The notes under the pieces were generated by a model. The model saw only the letters and a list, made by a program, of their open reading frames with translations, did no database searches and was not told the DNA's origin. Below, one piece after another: positions 1 to 6,084 of a stretch of 8,038 nucleotides of DNA. Source of the DNA: Cyanobacteria bacterium OH_CDB_20 (lineage in GTDB: Bacteria; Cyanobacteriota; Vampirovibrionia; Gastranaerophilales; Gastranaerophilaceae); NCBI GenBank assembly GCA_023415935.1, contig JAEZIX010000013.1:1-8038 (forward strand), read 5' to 3'. A program made the position numbers and the translations under genes. Each line of letters begins with the position of its first letter. The first letter of the stretch is position 1.

Positions 1-6
1 TAATAT

Positions 7-35
7 TTGACGATATTGAGAATTTAGACTAATAT
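7..35 (+). promoter_or_regulatory. sigma70-type promoter of metK
   Basis: A -35 box TTGACG (7-12) and a -10 box TAATAT (30-35) are separated by exactly 17 bases, each one mismatch from consensus. Transcription would start near 42, giving a leader of about 27 bases. That is too short for a SAM riboswitch, so regulation by SAM through a leader RNA is not indicated here. Confidence 0.75.
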
Positions 36-68
36 CTTAGTGTAAGTAAATATAGAAAGAAGATTAAA

Positions 69-1343
69 ATGACTTCAAAAAAATACCTTTTTACTTCTGA
101 GTCAGTAACAGAAGGACACCCTGATAAAGTTTGTGACCAGATTTCTGATGCAATCTTAGATGAATTCTTAACAAAAGACCCACGCTCTAGAGTAGCTGCT
201 GAAACAACAGTTACTACAGGCATGGTGCTAGTCTGCGGAGAGATTACTGCAGATTGTTATGTTGACATTCCTAAAGTTGTTAGAGAAACAGTTAAAAATA
301 TAGGTTACGAAGGGCAAGCAGGCGGCGGATTTGACTGCAATACTTGCGCTGTATTAACCAGCATCGACGAACAATCAACAGATATCGCTGGGGGTGTAAA
401 TAAAGCGTTTGAATCAAGAGATAACAATGCAGCAGTTGACGTTCACGAAACTGCAAACCTAGGAGCAGGCGACCAAGGGATTATGTTTGGCTTTGCTTGT
501 AACGAAACTCCTGAATATTTGCCATTACCTATCAGTTTGGCTCACAGACTTGCATTTAAACTTTCAGAAGTAAGAAAAGACGGAACTTTAACTTACTTAA
601 GACCTGACGGAAAATCACAAGTTACTGTTGAATATGAAAATGACAAACCTGTAAGAATTGATACAGTTGTTATTTCAACCCAACATGCTCCTGAAATCAA
701 CGGTATTTCAGACAATACAAAAGTTCAAGAAATGATTAAAAATGACATCATTAAATATGTAATTGAACCTGTATTTGCAAATGATGCTTTAAAACCTGAC
801 GCATCAACAAAATACTTAATCAACCCATCAGGAAGATTTGTTATCGGAGGCCCTCAAGGTGATTCCGGCTTAACAGGAAGAAAAATTATAGTTGATACAT
901 ACGGCGGCTACTCTAGACACGGCGGCGGAGCTTTCTCAGGAAAGGATCCTACAAAAGTTGACCGTTCAGCTGCTTATGCTGCAAGATATGTTGCAAAAAA
1001 CATTGTTGCTGCAGGATTAGCTGATAAATGTGAAGTTGAATTAGGATATGCAATCGGTGTTGCAGAACCTGTATCTATAATGGTTGATACATTTGGAACA
1101 GGTAAAGTTTCTGATGACAAGATTATGGAATTAATCGAAAACCACTTCGACTTAAGACCTATTGCGATAATCAACTACTTCAATTTGAGAAACTTACCAA
1201 TGTTAAGTAACGGCAAATTCTACCAAAAACTTGCTGCTTATGGACATATGGGAAGAACTGACTTTGATGTTCCTTGGGAAAAAACCGATAAAGCTGAAGA
1301 ATTGAAGAAAAGTGCAAATTGCAACTGCAGTTGTTCAACCTAA
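69..1343 (+). CDS. metK: S-adenosylmethionine synthetase (methionine adenosyltransferase)
   Basis: This cytosolic enzyme makes S-adenosylmethionine from methionine and ATP, releasing phosphate and pyrophosphate. It supplies the methyl donor for methylation and the precursor for polyamines. The 424-residue product has the family signatures in order: ESVTEGHPDK at 11-20 (His17 matches the catalytic His of the family), GAGDQGIMFGF at 132-142 (signature 1), the GDSGLTGRKIIVDTYGG stretch at 264-280, and the glycine-rich P-loop GGGAFSGKD at 285-293 (signature 2). It is longer than the about 384 residues of the E. coli enzyme. Part of the excess is a C-terminal tail ending with Cys418, Cys420 and Cys422 in a C-x-C-x-C pattern. 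The ATG at 69 is preceded by a purine-rich GAAAGAAG stretch and a well-placed promoter. The gene is probably transcribed alone, because a hairpin follows before ilvB. The identification is secure. Confidence 0.98.
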   Translation: MTSKKYLFTSESVTEGHPDKVCDQISDAILDEFLTKDPRSRVAAETTVTTGMVLVCGEITADCYVDIPKVVRETVKNIGYEGQAGGGFDCNTCAVLTSIDEQSTDIAGGVNKAFESRDNNAAVDVHETANLGAGDQGIMFGFACNETPEYLPLPISLAHRLAFKLSEVRKDGTLTYLRPDGKSQVTVEYENDKPVRIDTVVISTQHAPEINGISDNTKVQEMIKNDIIKYVIEPVFANDALKPDASTKYLINPSGRFVIGGPQGDSGLTGRKIIVDTYGGYSRHGGGAFSGKDPTKVDRSAAYAARYVAKNIVAAGLADKCEVELGYAIGVAEPVSIMVDTFGTGKVSDDKIMELIENHFDLRPIAIINYFNLRNLPMLSNGKFYQKLAAYGHMGRTDFDVPWEKTDKAEELKKSANCNCSCST

Positions 1344-1367
1344 AATTTAAAAATAATAATTATATCT

Positions 1368-1398
1368 GAAAAGGGAAAACGTAATGTTTTCCCTTTTC
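1368..1398 (+). terminator. hairpin between metK and ilvB, probable terminator
   Basis: A perfect 13-base-pair stem, GAAAAGGGAAAAC (1368-1380) with GTTTTCCCTTTTC (1386-1398), encloses the 5-base loop GTAAT. It can also be read as an 8-bp core, GGGAAAAC/GTTTTCCC, with an upstream A4 and a downstream T4 tract, the layout of a compact bidirectional intrinsic terminator. The T tract is short and is followed by CGGG, so termination may be partial. The hairpin could instead be a leader or RNA-stability element of ilvBN. Confidence 0.55.
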
Positions 1399-1412
1399 GG
1401 GACAAGATAGCT

Positions 1413-1418
1413 GGAGAG
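1413..1418 (+). promoter_or_regulatory. ribosome binding site that fixes the ilvB TTG start
   Basis: GGAGAG sits 6 bases before TTG at 1425. No in-frame ATG lies nearby upstream, and the product from this TTG aligns with the usual IlvB N-terminus a few residues before TGAEIFVECL. This site therefore decides the non-ATG start. Confidence 0.7.
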
Positions 1419-1424
1419 AAGACA

Positions 1425-3149
1425 TTGAAAACACAAAATGAAACAAAATTACTTACAGGTGCCGAAATATTTGTAGAATGTTTAAAAGATGAAGGTGTCG
1501 ATGAAATTTTTGGTTACCCTGGGGGGGTTATCCTAACTATTTATGATGCCCTATATAACTGCAAAGAAATCAAACACTACCTTGTAAGACACGAACAAGC
1601 CGCAATTCATGCAGCAGAAGGTTACTCAAGAGTCTCAGGTAAGCCAGGAGTTGCGATAGTAACTTCGGGTCCAGGTGCTTGTAATACTATAACAGGAATT
1701 GCAAATGCTTATTATGACGGCTATCCGCTTGTTGTATTTACAGGCCAGGTCAGCGCGGACTTAATCGGGAACGATGCCTTCCAAGAAGCTGATATAATAG
1801 GGATTACCCGTTCTTGCTGCAAACACAACTATCTTGTAAACGATGTTAATGACCTTCCAAGAATCGTTAAAGAAGCATTCCATATCGCAACAACAGGCAA
1901 ACCAGGTCCTGTTGTAGTTGATTTACCAAAGAGCGTACTTGTTGCAAAAGCAGAGTACCAACCTGTGAAACAGGTAAGATTACCTGGATACAATCCGAAT
2001 TATTACGGACATCCAAGACAAATTTCAAAAGCGCTTCAAATGCTATGCAATGCTGAGCGCCCTGTTATTATTGCAGGGGGTGGAGTTATCGCATCAGGCG
2101 CTCATAAAGAAATAACAGAACTTGCAAATACACTAAATATTCCTGTCACAAATACTCTTATGGGTATTGGCGGCTATCCAGCAGAAGGCGAAATGGCATT
2201 AGGAATGCTAGGCATGCATGGAAACTACTGGGCAAATTACGCTGTATCAAACTGTGACGTACTTCTTGCAGTTGGAACACGTTTTAACGACAGGATTACA
2301 GGCTGTCTAAAAAGATTTGCAAAAGACGCTGAGATTATTCATATTGATATCGACCCTTGTTCAATATCTAAGAATGTTTCAGTCGATATCCCTATTGTAG
2401 GAGACGCAAGAAATGTATTATCTGCTATGCTCAAAGAATTTTATGAAAAAGAGTATGAAATTTTTCCTGAAGTAAAACACGCATGGCATTCACAAATTGA
2501 AGAGTGGAAGCAGAAAAGAGTAAGACCTTCAAAACCTCAAGCCGACAAAATGAGCGCTCTTTCTGTAATTGAAGAAATATATAATTGTACAAATCAGTAC
2601 AAACCTATAATAGCAACAGAAGTTGGTCAACACCAAATGTGGGCGGCTCAACTATATAAATTTAACGAACCAAGACAATTTGTATCTTCAGGCGGCCTTG
2701 GAACAATGGGATTTGGATTCCCTGCTGCAATAGGAGCAAATATTGCATTAAAAGACAAAATTGTAATCGATATTGCAGGTGATGGCAGTATTCAGATGAA
2801 TTTGCAAGAACTTGCAACATGTGTTGAATACGGCATTCCTGTTATAGTTGCAATTATCAATAACGGATATCTAGGCATGGTTCGCCAGTGGCAAGAACAG
2901 CTTTTTGATGAACATTATTCTCAATCACAAATTTCAGGACCTGATTTTGTCAAACTGGCAGAAGCATATGGCGCAGTTGGCTTTAGGGTGGAAAAGATGG
3001 AAGACATCGCACCTACAATGCAAAAAGCTATAGAATTAAGAAAACCTGTATTCATTGACTTTGTAGTTGAATCAATGGAAACCGTTTATCCATGGGTATT
3101 AGCAGGTAACCCAATAAATCAGGTATTACTTTCAAAAGAAGAAAAATAA
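1425..3149 (+). CDS. ilvB: acetolactate (acetohydroxyacid) synthase, large catalytic subunit
   Basis: This thiamine-diphosphate enzyme condenses two pyruvates to 2-acetolactate, or pyruvate with 2-oxobutyrate to 2-aceto-2-hydroxybutyrate, the first shared step of valine, leucine and isoleucine synthesis. The 574-residue product has the normal family length. It shows the N-terminal pyrimidine-binding domain with GYPGG at 30-34 and the activating Glu57 in RHEQAAIHAAEGYSR. A central FAD-type domain spans about 205-340. In the C-terminal domain the ThDP/Mg2+ motif starts at GDGS (452-455) and ends at NN (479-480), the expected spacing. Translation starts at TTG behind a GGAGAG site. The regulatory subunit gene lies 17 bases downstream, so the two are surely cotranscribed. 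Residues match the anabolic, FAD-containing type rather than glyoxylate carboligase, and the adjacent ilvN settles the assignment. No convincing own promoter is visible in the 81 bases after metK, so it is either transcribed by read-through past the hairpin or has a weak promoter. Confidence 0.97.
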   Translation: MKTQNETKLLTGAEIFVECLKDEGVDEIFGYPGGVILTIYDALYNCKEIKHYLVRHEQAAIHAAEGYSRVSGKPGVAIVTSGPGACNTITGIANAYYDGYPLVVFTGQVSADLIGNDAFQEADIIGITRSCCKHNYLVNDVNDLPRIVKEAFHIATTGKPGPVVVDLPKSVLVAKAEYQPVKQVRLPGYNPNYYGHPRQISKALQMLCNAERPVIIAGGGVIASGAHKEITELANTLNIPVTNTLMGIGGYPAEGEMALGMLGMHGNYWANYAVSNCDVLLAVGTRFNDRITGCLKRFAKDAEIIHIDIDPCSISKNVSVDIPIVGDARNVLSAMLKEFYEKEYEIFPEVKHAWHSQIEEWKQKRVRPSKPQADKMSALSVIEEIYNCTNQYKPIIATEVGQHQMWAAQLYKFNEPRQFVSSGGLGTMGFGFPAAIGANIALKDKIVIDIAGDGSIQMNLQELATCVEYGIPVIVAIINNGYLGMVRQWQEQLFDEHYSQSQISGPDFVKLAEAYGAVGFRVEKMEDIAPTMQKAIELRKPVFIDFVVESMETVYPWVLAGNPINQVLLSKEEK

Positions 3150-3166
3150 TATTAAAGGAATAAAAA

Positions 3167-3694
3167 ATGAGCCATAAGCATACAATATCAGTTTTAGTTA
3201 AAAATGAACCGGGTGTTTTATCAAGAATTTCAGGACTTTTCTCGGGAAGAGGATACAACATTGAGAGCTTAACAGTTGCACCTGTTTTAGATGCAGATTT
3301 CTCAAGATTCACAATTGTTACAAGCGGCGATGATAAGGTTATTGAACAAATTACAAAACAATTAAACAGATTAATCCCTGTTATCAAGGTTGTTGACTTG
3401 CAAAAAGATGATGCGATTGAACGTGAGCTTGTTTTATGTAAGGTTTGCGCAAAAGATGAAAATAGAGCTGAAGTTTTAAGGATTGCAGAAATATTTGACG
3501 CAAAAGTCCTTGATGTAACTCCAAAATCCTATACAATTCAAGCCCTTGGCGACGAGAAGCAGATTTCATCTATGGTTGAGCTATTAAGACAACTTGGAAT
3601 AAGAGAACTTGTCCGCTCAGGAAAAGTTGCTATCTCAAGAGAAAACCAATTCCAAAATATTAAAAGCATGCAAGAGTACGAGTGCCAATCTTAA
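3167..3694 (+). CDS. ilvN: acetolactate synthase, small regulatory subunit
   Basis: This is the regulatory partner of IlvB. In the family it raises catalytic activity and gives feedback inhibition by valine, which binds at ACT-domain interfaces. The 175-residue product has an N-terminal ACT domain at about 5-78, with the characteristic NEPGVLSRISGLFSGRGYNI (13-32), and a C-terminal small-subunit domain at about 85-160 ending in GIRELVRSGKVAISR. The length fits the IlvN/IlvH type of about 160-175 residues. An AAAGGA site (3154-3159) stands 7 bases before the ATG, and the gene follows ilvB by 17 bases, so the subunits are made together. Its stop codon is only 7 bases from the end of the convergent tRNA nucleotidyltransferase gene, and I see no clear terminator. 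Whether this protein is valine-sensitive cannot be told from sequence alone. The label could equally be ilvH. Confidence 0.97.
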   Translation: MSHKHTISVLVKNEPGVLSRISGLFSGRGYNIESLTVAPVLDADFSRFTIVTSGDDKVIEQITKQLNRLIPVIKVVDLQKDDAIERELVLCKVCAKDENRAEVLRIAEIFDAKVLDVTPKSYTIQALGDEKQISSMVELLRQLGIRELVRSGKVAISRENQFQNIKSMQEYECQS

Positions 3695-3701
3695 GCCGTA
3701 G

Positions 3702-4928
3702 CTAAATCAATGTTTTTAAATAAGCCTTTTCTTCCTCGAAAGTGGCTATTTTACCATCCAATTTTGCCTCTAAAACTTTATCTAAAAGTTCTTTGAACTT
3801 TTTTGAAGGTTTTAATCCAAGGTCAATAATATCTTCGCCTGAGATGAGAAGCCTTATATCTTTTAAATCATTATAAAAATAAAGGGCTTTTTGATCTTCT
3901 GTATAGACATAATATGCCGCAATCGAGATTTTATCTTTATCTTCGAAAAATTTATATATTTCGATATTTGTATTACAGCAGAGTCTAGGCAAGTGAAGCA
4001 TGCCTGAAAGATCCGTTATTATTTTAGCTTCGTGCGAGCTTAAGTTTAATTTTTCAATACAAACTTCGCTGACATTTACAAGACAGACCGCCAAACATAA
4101 GAACCAAACATCTTTTCGAGTGATATCAAACAAGGTAACTGTGTTATGAAGATTTGAGCCTGTTACCCCAGAATCAATCCCTCCGCAGAATAAAAGATAA
4201 ACCTTTTGTCTTATAAATTCATCAAATGAAAAAGCAAAACAATCAAGACTGAATAAATCTTTAAGCTCGCATTTTGTCCTCTCTAATGGGAAATCAAAAC
4301 ATTTTTCCTGACTTAAATACTTATCCTGAAGCTCTTTTGTATGATTATCAAGCTCAAAACCAAGCCTTACTGAAAATTTCAAACCCCTGATAATACGTGA
4401 AGGGTCATCAATAAAACTTTTGTCGTGAAGAACTCTTATATATTTATATTTAATATCATAATATCCTGCAAAAAAATCTATAAGCTCAAACGCATGCTCT
4501 CCAAACAAAGGTATGTACATTGAGTTTATTGTAAAATCACGTCTTATCGCATCTTCTTTTATAGGAACGCCAAATTCAGTTATAACAGGCAAAAACCCTG
4601 ATTTTGGATATTTTTCTTTTCTTGTTGAAGCAAAGTCTATTTCAATATCATCGAACATAACTTTGGCCGTTTTCAAATCCTCTTGAACCTGAATAATCTC
4701 AGCCGGCATTGATTTTTCAATAAGTTTAGCAAAATCAACTGCGTTACCTTCAACAATTACGTCAATATCACAAATTTTATTTTCTAAAATCAAATCTCTG
4801 ACAATACCGCCGACTAAATAAATTTTATAATCATTTTCTTCTGCAACTTTAGCACATGCCAAAAGAGCCCCCTGCACCTTTGCTGAAAGCAGATTTTCAA
4901 ATTTATCTTTTAGTAAGATTTTTTCCAT
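3702..4928 (-). CDS. cca: class II tRNA nucleotidyltransferase (CCA- or A-adding enzyme)
   Basis: The protein is predicted to add the 3' CCA end, or part of it, to tRNAs from CTP and ATP without a template. From the preferred start (408 residues) it shows the nucleotidyltransferase motif LVGGIVRD (38-45) followed by DIDVIVEG (54-61), whose Asp54 and Asp56 are the metal ligands. It also has RRDFTINSM (129-137) and the nucleotide-recognition/neck stretch DDPSRIIRGLKFSVRLGF (174-191). The rest is helical. I see no HD phosphohydrolase, CBS or DHH domain. DIDVIVEG followed by NAVDFAKL recalls A-adding family members, so in this lineage it may add only the final A and need a separate CC-adding partner. 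That cannot be settled here. An in-frame ATG at 4988 would add 20 residues but overlaps the upstream gene. The ATG at 4928 lies one base after that gene's stop codon, which suggests translational coupling, as its own Shine-Dalgarno is poor. Confidence 0.9.
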   Translation of the reverse strand: MEKILLKDKFENLLSAKVQGALLACAKVAEENDYKIYLVGGIVRDLILENKICDIDVIVEGNAVDFAKLIEKSMPAEIIQVQEDLKTAKVMFDDIEIDFASTRKEKYPKSGFLPVITEFGVPIKEDAIRRDFTINSMYIPLFGEHAFELIDFFAGYYDIKYKYIRVLHDKSFIDDPSRIIRGLKFSVRLGFELDNHTKELQDKYLSQEKCFDFPLERTKCELKDLFSLDCFAFSFDEFIRQKVYLLFCGGIDSGVTGSNLHNTVTLFDITRKDVWFLCLAVCLVNVSEVCIEKLNLSSHEAKIITDLSGMLHLPRLCCNTNIEIYKFFEDKDKISIAAYYVYTEDQKALYFYNDLKDIRLLISGEDIIDLGLKPSKKFKELLDKVLEAKLDGKIATFEEEKAYLKTLI

Positions 4929-4929
4929 A

Positions 4930-5574
4930 TTATTTTTTAATATAAATATTTCCAAAGACCTTGATATAAGATGATTTTTCAGCCTCAAGCTCTTTTATTT
5001 TACGAATGAATATTTTATTATCCTCTAAAAGTTCTTTAATTTTAGCCGCCATCTGTTCATTATCCTTTTTGAAAGAAGCAGCGCTAGTCGCATCTTCTAG
5101 CCATTCATTTTTCTTTAAGTAAGAAGAAATATCGACGGTGATTTTCTCAGCTATAGATTGAGCAAGCACGTTTAATGTTTGATTTGTAATATCAAGAGTA
5201 AAGTTCTTAAGTTCTTTTTCTGGCAAGTTTTTTGCCTCTTCAACCACAATCGGTTTTGTCTCTTCAACAATAACTTCAGCCTCTTTGACAACTTCTTCTT
5301 GCGCTGGCTCTTCTTCTTTTATTTCTTCAACTACAGGAGAAGGCTCAGGTTCTTTATAAGATTCTTCAACAGTATAAAGCTTTGTCTCAGGTTCTTTTGA
5401 TTTCATAGCGTTTTTAATCTTTTCAAGAGCAGCCTCCTCAAAAAATTCAACGCCATGTTCATCTTCATAAATAGCTTCAATCTTCCAGTTTTTAATAAAT
5501 GCATCAAGAATAAACCTGTCTACAAGAATATCTTCATCATTCAAAATCTTTATAATATCGTCTTTACTTAACAT
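4930..5574 (-). CDS. unknown protein: helical N-domain, acidic linker, C-terminal coiled coil
   Basis: I do not recognise this 214-residue protein. Residues 1-58 look like a small folded helical domain (MLSKDDIIKILNDEDI, then FIKNWKIEAIYEDEHGVEFF), loosely like a MerR-type or other DNA-binding helix-turn-helix, though no motif is decisive. Residues 60-120 are a low-complexity acidic linker rich in Glu, Pro and Val. Residues 125-153 form an amphipathic helix, and 168-202 are heptad-like (KIKELLEDNKIFIRKIKELE), a probable coiled coil for self-association. There is no signal peptide or membrane segment, so it is likely cytosolic. The ATG at 5574 is chosen because GGAGAGG stands just upstream. 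An earlier in-frame ATG (5616) falls inside the -10 box and cannot be on the transcript. The tRNA nucleotidyltransferase start follows its stop by one base, so the two are cotranscribed and probably coupled. That gives no firm clue to function. Confidence 0.85.
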   Translation of the reverse strand: MLSKDDIIKILNDEDILVDRFILDAFIKNWKIEAIYEDEHGVEFFEEAALEKIKNAMKSKEPETKLYTVEESYKEPEPSPVVEEIKEEEPAQEEVVKEAEVIVEETKPIVVEEAKNLPEKELKNFTLDITNQTLNVLAQSIAEKITVDISSYLKKNEWLEDATSAASFKKDNEQMAAKIKELLEDNKIFIRKIKELEAEKSSYIKVFGNIYIKK

Positions 5575-5576
5575 GA

Positions 5577-5583
5577 CCTCTCC
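5577..5583 (-). promoter_or_regulatory. ribosome binding site fixing the start at 5574
   Basis: On the minus strand GGAGAGG is followed by TC and then ATG, putting the GGAG core 5 bases from the start. It supports this start over the ATG 14 codons upstream. Confidence 0.7.
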
Positions 5584-5615
5584 AAAATGGACATTATCCC
5601 TTAATGTATTAAACA

Positions 5616-5624
5616 ATTATAGCA
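5616..5624 (-). promoter_or_regulatory. extended -10 promoter for the 214-residue gene and cca
   Basis: The minus strand reads TGC-TATAAT, a perfect -10 hexamer (5616-5621) with the TGn extension (5622-5624). No good -35 lies 16-18 bases upstream (only T-rich sequence), which is usual for extended -10 promoters. Transcription would start near 5609, about 35 bases before the chosen ATG. Confidence 0.6.
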
Positions 5625-5635
5625 AATTTATTTGT

Positions 5636-5662
5636 AAATAAAAAGGACGCACTATAGCGCCC
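5636..5662 (-). terminator. intrinsic terminator after the 97-residue gene
   Basis: On the minus strand GGGCGC (5662-5657) pairs with GCGTCC (5650-5645) through 6 pairs including one G-U, with loop TATAGT, and is followed at once by TTTTTATTT. It lies about 40 bases after the stop codon at 5704 and just upstream of the next promoter, cleanly separating the two transcription units. Confidence 0.75.
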
Positions 5663-5703
5663 AGTTTATTAAATTAATTTCATAAATAGATTTCTGACTA
5701 ATA

Positions 5704-5997
5704 TTAAACTTCAGAATCTTTAAAGAATGCATTTATTGCTTTTTTTGCTTTATGTTCAGCAATAATTGATTTAATACCTTTTGCAATTAGAGCCAATGCG
5801 CCAACACCAACAGCAGCAGCACCAGCAATAGCAATAGCACCTCTTTTATTTGTTTTTGCAAGCTCAAACACATCTGTAGCTAGTTTTTTTGCATCGCCAG
5901 CAGTTTCAGTAGCGAATTTACCAGCGTCACCAGCAGTTTTAGTCACAAAGCCTTTTACGGTTTGGAATGTTTGTGCTGGATTAAATTGAACGACCAT
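5704..5997 (-). CDS. small protein: 11-residue amphipathic repeats plus one hydrophobic segment
   Basis: This is a 97-residue protein of unknown function. Residues 8-51 read as four tandem 11-residue units: AQTFQTVKGFV, TKTAGDAGKFA, TETAGDAKKLA and TDVFELAKTNK. Threonine or alanine leads each unit and Lys falls at position 8 or 9. This period resembles group 3 LEA, phasin-like or apolipoprotein-like amphipathic helices that lie on membranes or lipid surfaces. Residues 53-72 are a Gly/Ala-rich hydrophobic stretch, a plausible single membrane helix. The tail (73-97) is basic, then acidic. The architecture recalls small inner-membrane proteins of the ElaB/YqjD or YtxH kind, but I see no diagnostic match. 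The ATG at 5997 has AAGGAG 7 bases upstream. A further in-frame ATG at 6057 overlaps the -35 box and is excluded. It is a single-gene unit with its own promoter and terminator. A role at the envelope or in stress protection is only a guess. Confidence 0.85.
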   Translation of the reverse strand: MVVQFNPAQTFQTVKGFVTKTAGDAGKFATETAGDAKKLATDVFELAKTNKRGAIAIAGAAAVGVGALALIAKGIKSIIAEHKAKKAINAFFKDSEV

Positions 5998-6004
5998 TAT
6001 ATAA

Positions 6005-6010
6005 CTCCTT
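6005..6010 (-). promoter_or_regulatory. ribosome binding site fixing the start at 5997
   Basis: AAGGAG on the minus strand lies 7 bases before ATG at 5997. It is the strongest Shine-Dalgarno sequence in the window, suggesting efficient translation of the small protein. Confidence 0.75.
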
Positions 6011-6027
6011 ACATTATCTGTATCTAT

Positions 6028-6057
6028 ATTAAAGCTAAACATAAATATTTTTGTCAA
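6028..6057 (-). promoter_or_regulatory. promoter of the 97-residue gene
   Basis: A perfect -35 TTGACA (6052-6057) and a -10 TTTAAT (6028-6033) are 18 bases apart on the minus strand. TAATAT overlaps at 6026-6031 but would need a 20-base spacer. Transcription would start near 6021, giving a leader of about 24 bases. Confidence 0.55.
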
Positions 6058-6084
6058 TAAATTTCAAAAAAATTAAAATTTATT
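6056..6084 (-). terminator. weak AT-only inverted repeat after the 541-residue gene
   Basis: On the minus strand AATAAATTT (6084-6076) and AAATTTATT (6064-6056) are exact inverted repeats of 9 bases around an 11-base T-rich loop, beginning at the last base of the TAA stop codon. A stem of only A-T pairs is weak, and it overlaps the -35 box of the next gene by two bases. It is the only terminator-like structure here and may be chance in AT-rich DNA. Confidence 0.2.

Noticed and set aside
1..68. SAM riboswitch upstream of metK
   Set aside because: The predicted promoter leaves a leader of only about 27 bases, too short for any SAM riboswitch class, and no structured element is visible.
3052..3387. 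111-residue - strand reading frame across the ilvB-ilvN junction
   Set aside because: It is antisense to two securely identified genes and has no recognisable domain. It is best seen as a shadow frame.
4929..4988. Extra 20-residue N-terminus on the tRNA nucleotidyltransferase
   Set aside because: It overlaps the upstream coding region entirely, and the ATG at 4928 directly follows that gene's stop. The extra residues do not resemble the family N-terminus.
5179..5400. Phe-rich 73-residue + strand reading frame
   Set aside because: It is antisense to the Glu/Lys-rich linker of the 214-residue gene. Its Phe/Arg-rich composition is the mirror of GAA/GAG codons, and it has no ribosome binding site.
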